DNA from: Actinomycetota bacterium
Lineage (GTDB): Bacteria; Actinomycetota; Actinomycetes; Streptosporangiales; Streptosporangiaceae
Length of the DNA stretch: 8,138 nucleotides
Assembly (NCBI GenBank): GCA_003168295.1
Contig: PMST01000296.1
Span: 34,102-42,239 of the forward strand
Reading direction: 5' to 3'
This document shows, in pieces, positions 5,530 to 8,138 of this stretch (within the stretch, counting starts at the first letter, position 1; each line of letters begins with the position of its first letter). The notes below the pieces were generated by a model. It ran no database searches, was not told where the DNA came from, and saw only the letters and a program-made list of their open reading frames with translations. The translations under genes and the position numbers were made by a program.

Positions 5530-7205
5530 CCGGCCTTCGTCGCGGCGGTTCTGGGGTCAGCGGCGTTACCGGGAGCCCGCGGGTCGCTCGGGTCCCGCCG
5601 TCGATGACCAGAACGCACCATCAGCACCGCCAGCCATACCGTCGCCGCAGTCAGGACCGCGGGCGTCACCCCGTGCCTGATCACGGGCTGCAGCCAGGTC
5701 AGACCCGCCGGCATCGTCACGTCCGTCGCCCGGGCGGGCAGGTAACCGAAGCCAAGGGCCGCCGTGCGGGCGAGCAGCAGCCAGCCGATCCCGTCGACGA
5801 CCGGAACGGACACCATGGGGATGAGGGGCAGCAGCGCCCACCCGAGCGCGTCGTACCAAGGCAGCACGTAGGGCCAGGCGAAGAGCCACGCGAGCACCAG
5901 CGCGAACGCGACGCCCGCGACCGCGTTACCAATCCCGCCCGGATCGGCGGCCGGTCCTCCCGCGCCCAGATCACGCCCGGCCGGATCACGCCCGGGCAGT
6001 ATCCCGGGCAACCCGCGGATGATCAGCACCGCGAGCACCACGGCCAGCGCGATGGCCCCGAACCTGACGATGTCGGTCGCGACCGTCCCGCCCGCCACCA
6101 GATGAAGGAGGGACCGGATCACCCGCCAGGGCGATCCGATCGACACCATGTCGCTCGCCCGCGACGACTGCTGGAGCATGGCCGACCCGCCGATGGCCAC
6201 CGCCGCCCCCGCCGTGACCGCGAACCCCGCTCCAAGCGCCACCAGCGGCGCCACCAGCCGCCGCCACTGACCTCTCAGCACGAGCACGAGCCCGATAGCC
6301 AAACCCAGCCCGACCAGCGCCACCGTGACCTTAACCGCGAACCCCAGGCCGACCAGTACCCCGGCCATTGCCATTCGCGGCCAAGGGGCCCCCCGGGGAC
6401 GCCCCCGCGGGCTAACACACCACACCGCGGCGACGCCGAACACCACAGCCTGGCTGTCCACGTGCGCGCCCGCGACGAGCACCTGGAGCAACAGCGGGTT
6501 GGCCGCCCACAGCAAGGCGGCCCGCAGCTGGCGGGCCGGCGAATCCCGCGTCATGCGGTGCAGCAGCAGAGCGGTGACGGCGAACGCCATCAGGTTGGCG
6601 AGCCCGAGCACGAACACCGTGAGCCGTACGGAGGTGCCGCCGGCCAGCGAGGCCAGCGCCTGGATCGCGGTCGCGAGCGGCCCGTATACCGACGGCGACC
6701 CGGACCAGTCCTGGACCGCCCGCGCGACCGGATCACCGAGCGCGGCCAGCTGGGCAGGCGTCGTCGTGTACGGGTTGTGGCCGGTGACGAGCATCCGCCC
6801 GTAGGCGGCGTAGCTGAGATGATCCGAGGACCCGAACGGCGGCACCAGGGTCAGCGCGGCCGCCGCCAGCAGCCCCGCGATCAGGACGGCCCGGGCTGGT
6901 ACGGACCAGCCGTCGCGGCTGGCCCGCAGCACGAGCACCAGCCCGAGCGTGCCGGCCGCGAGCCCGGCCGCGGTCAGCGGGACCACGAGGTAAGCCGAGG
7001 GGTGCAGGCCGAGCGACCACGGCGGCTGACCGGGCCGGCCGGGCAGCACCGGCTCCATCACCGAGGGGCCGGCCACCGCGACGGCGAACGTGCACACGAT
7101 GCTGGCGCCGATGGCGACCAGGCCCGCCCGGCCCGCATCGATTCCCTTAGACCTCGCGCGCCCCGCCGGCCCCGCCGGACCCGCACGTCCCGGCCGTCTG
7201 GTCAT
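5526..7205 (-). CDS. MptB-like polyprenyl-phosphate-mannose alpha-1,6-mannosyltransferase (GT-C fold)
   Basis: This 559-residue protein has about 13-14 hydrophobic segments and a basic cytoplasmic N-terminus. It resembles MptB-type enzymes, which extend the alpha-1,6-mannan core of lipomannan outside the membrane using polyprenyl-phosphate-mannose. Key parts are the external loop PPFGSSDHLSYAAYGRMLV (122-140), where Asp128 takes the place of the GT-C catalytic acidic residue, then GHNPYTTTP (142-150), SPSVYGPL (170-177), AGAHVDSQAV (245-254, equivalent to the HNDA region) and WPYVLPWYDALGW (444-456). A Gly/Pro/Asp-rich loop (about 400-427) contains a short duplicated stretch and is probably dispensable. 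ATGA overlaps join it to the GT2 gene upstream and the GT87 gene downstream. Family membership is likely; linkage and acceptor are inferred from relatives, and the true product could be another envelope glycan. Confidence 0.8.
   Translation of the reverse strand: MTRRPGRAGPAGPAGRARSKGIDAGRAGLVAIGASIVCTFAVAVAGPSVMEPVLPGRPGQPPWSLGLHPSAYLVVPLTAAGLAAGTLGLVLVLRASRDGWSVPARAVLIAGLLAAAALTLVPPFGSSDHLSYAAYGRMLVTGHNPYTTTPAQLAALGDPVARAVQDWSGSPSVYGPLATAIQALASLAGGTSVRLTVFVLGLANLMAFAVTALLLHRMTRDSPARQLRAALLWAANPLLLQVLVAGAHVDSQAVVFGVAAVWCVSPRGRPRGAPWPRMAMAGVLVGLGFAVKVTVALVGLGLAIGLVLVLRGQWRRLVAPLVALGAGFAVTAGAAVAIGGSAMLQQSSRASDMVSIGSPWRVIRSLLHLVAGGTVATDIVRFGAIALAVVLAVLIIRGLPGILPGRDPAGRDLGAGGPAADPGGIGNAVAGVAFALVLAWLFAWPYVLPWYDALGWALLPLIPMVSVPVVDGIGWLLLARTAALGFGYLPARATDVTMPAGLTWLQPVIRHGVTPAVLTAATVWLAVLMVRSGHRRRDPSDPRAPGNAADPRTAATKAG
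5969..5995 (-). repeat. 12-nt direct repeat inside the MptB-like gene
   Basis: GATCACGCCCGG occurs at 5969-5980 and 5984-5995, a 15-nt period that adds whole codons. It encodes the doubled PGRD/AGRD stretch (residues 404-412) in a hydrophilic loop between membrane segments, so it looks like a small in-frame expansion in an unconserved loop. Confidence 0.75.
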
Positions 7206-7912
7206 GGGCGGGCGGCGAGCGCCCTGGCCACATCGGTGAGCTGATGAGCGCGATGCAGCTGGGCCCGCAGACCGGTTCCGGTGGCGCGGTGCGCAAGCTC
7301 CACCTCAACCTCGGCGATCCGCAGTCCCTGTCGCAGCAAGTCAATGGTGAGGGCGGTCTCGACCCCCCAGCCGCGCGCCAGCGGCCGCGCGGCCTCGAAC
7401 GCCGCGCGGGTCAGGCAGCGCTGCCCGTTCAGCGGCTGCCTCGGCTGCCAGCCGGTAGCCCGGCGGATGCCGGCCCCGGAAAGCCCGACCACCAGGCCGT
7501 GGCCGCCGAGCTTGACGGTGGCGGCGAAGACGGCGATGGTCATGTCCGCGGTGCCCGCGGTCACCGGGTCCATCAGCGGCCCGGCCTGCCCGGCGGTGTC
7601 GGAAAGGTCCGCGTCGAGGAACAGCAGGTGCCGCGGACGGTCGCGATGCTCCCGCTGGTCAACCAGTCGGACCGCCTCCGCGCCGGTCTCCATCGCGGCG
7701 CCCTTGCCGCGGTTCCGCGGGTGCCGCATGACGGCGGCGCCGGCCTGCTGGGCCACGGCGGCCGTGGCGTCGCTGGAACCGTCGTCGACCACGACCACGA
7801 GCCCGACGCCCGCCAGCCCGGCGGCGGCGGCCACGGTCGCGGCGATCCGGTCCGCCTCATTCCGCGCCGCGATGACCGCCGCGACGTCGCCGGGCATCCA
7901 CGGTGCTGACAT
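7202..7912 (-). CDS. Family 2 glycosyltransferase (GT-A fold), cytoplasmic
   Basis: This 236-residue soluble enzyme shows VIAARNEADRI (13-23), the nucleotide-sugar motif VDDGSSD (42-48), HPRNRGKGAAM (64-74) and the metal-binding FLDADLSD (98-105). Further on come NGQRCL (162-167), GWGVETALTIDLL (181-193) and AHRATG (207-212), which complete a GT-A active site. GKGAAM and DAD are shared with polyprenyl-phosphate-mannose synthases, while GWGVE recalls glucosyl-3-phosphoglycerate synthases, so the substrate cannot be read off. No membrane segment is present. The stop overlaps the start of the MptB-like gene (ATGA). It may make the lipid-linked sugar used by the two membrane glycosyltransferases; that is inference from context. 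ATG 7912 lacks a clear ribosome binding site, and the internal ATG at codon 6 is an alternative. Confidence 0.88.
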   Translation of the reverse strand: MSAPWMPGDVAAVIAARNEADRIAATVAAAAGLAGVGLVVVVDDGSSDATAAVAQQAGAAVMRHPRNRGKGAAMETGAEAVRLVDQREHRDRPRHLLFLDADLSDTAGQAGPLMDPVTAGTADMTIAVFAATVKLGGHGLVVGLSGAGIRRATGWQPRQPLNGQRCLTRAAFEAARPLARGWGVETALTIDLLRQGLRIAEVEVELAHRATGTGLRAQLHRAHQLTDVARALAARP

Positions 7913-7931
7913 GGCGCCGATCTTAGGTCAA

Positions 7932-7945
7932 CGGGCCCCTGCCCG
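7932..7945. other. Short hairpin between the STAS and GT2 genes
   Basis: CGGGC (7932-7936) and GCCCG (7941-7945) form a 5-bp GC stem with a 4-nt loop in the 62-bp gap. There is no T-run. It could be a weak attenuating or RNA-processing stem, or chance in GC-rich DNA. Confidence 0.25.
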
Positions 7946-7974
7946 CGTCCCTGTCCCCTTCACCGCAGCGGACT

Positions 7975-8138
7975 TCACTGCGGGACCGCTGGCTTCGGCC
8001 GACTCATGTTCGCGTCGTCAACCAGGGTGAACACCGAGTCAAGGCCGGTGACCTGAAGTATTTTGCGGACCGCGGGCTTCGGGGAAGCGATCTCTAGCTC
8101 GCCGCCCCGTTCGCGCACCCGGCGCAGGCAGGAGAGCA
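7975..8138 (-). CDS. C-terminal end of a STAS-domain anti-sigma-factor antagonist (RsbV/SpoIIAA-like), partial
   Basis: The minus strand is open from the right edge to a TGA at 7977-7975, giving 53 codons. The segment LEIASPKPAVRKILQVTGLDSVFTLVDD (with a Gly-Glu before it) matches the last strand-helix unit of STAS anti-anti-sigma factors: the G-E-L-x-(I/L)-A strand, then a helix, then TGLDxVF, then a final acidic stretch. Such proteins bind anti-sigma kinases and release a sigma factor when unphosphorylated. The phosphorylatable Ser is upstream of the window. The gene ends 62 bp before the GT2 start on the same strand, so it may lead the operon or be independent. Confidence 0.8.
   Translation of the reverse strand, partial: LSCLRRVRERGGELEIASPKPAVRKILQVTGLDSVFTLVDDANMSRPKPAVPQ

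Noticed and set aside
5604..7244. 546-codon open frame on the plus strand opposite the MptB-like gene
   Set aside because: The translation is Arg/Gln/His/Pro-rich without domains or membrane segments. It is the antisense of a clear, motif-bearing gene, as expected at high GC.

Overview
High-GC DNA with GTG starts, ATGA-type gene overlaps and a gene for the bacterial proteasome activator. That gene content points to an actinobacterium that has a 20S proteasome. Several proteins read like those of mycelial or soil actinobacteria (Streptosporangiales, Frankia or Streptomyces relatives), but the genus cannot be fixed from the sequence. No tRNA, rRNA, CRISPR array, insertion sequence or prophage gene was seen.

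Layout. Positions 1-1238 (minus strand) hold the first 412 codons of a large two-part protein. It has a Pro/Gly/Tyr-rich, probably disordered N-terminus of about 285 residues, then a ParA/MinD-type ATPase resembling EspI-like proteins of type VII (ESX) secretion; it runs off the left edge. A 245-bp divergent spacer (1239-1483) carries a 12-bp perfect palindrome and a purine-rich 9-nt repeat that runs into a ribosome binding site. Positions 1484-3054 (plus strand) encode a zinc-free quinone oxidoreductase and then the proteasome activator Bpa/PafE, which ends in the proteasome-docking residues GPYL. A 210-bp convergent spacer (3055-3264) holds a T-run, an inverted repeat, a tandem 13-nt repeat and a palindrome.

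The right half (3265-8138) is entirely minus strand. In transcription order it encodes the C-terminal end of a STAS-domain anti-sigma-factor antagonist, a family 2 glycosyltransferase, an MptB-like polytopic mannosyltransferase, a GT87/DUF2029 polytopic mannosyltransferase, and prephenate dehydratase (pheA). The three glycosyltransferase genes are joined by two ATGA overlaps, and pheA follows after 33 bp.

How the genes may work together. Both membrane glycosyltransferases belong to GT-C type families that take polyprenyl-phosphate sugars, usually mannose, and act on the outer face of the membrane. The cytoplasmic GT2 enzyme could supply such a donor or start the glycan, so the trio looks like a compact envelope-glycan module of unknown product. 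The oxidoreductase and bpa probably form one transcript, with bpa serving protein quality control. The most useful points for follow-up are the tyrosine-rich tail of the ParA-like protein, the coupled glycosyltransferase trio with pheA, the Gln-for-Glu change in the ESRP motif of PheA, and the unusual DNA of the two spacers. No clearly new defence or mobile system is visible.
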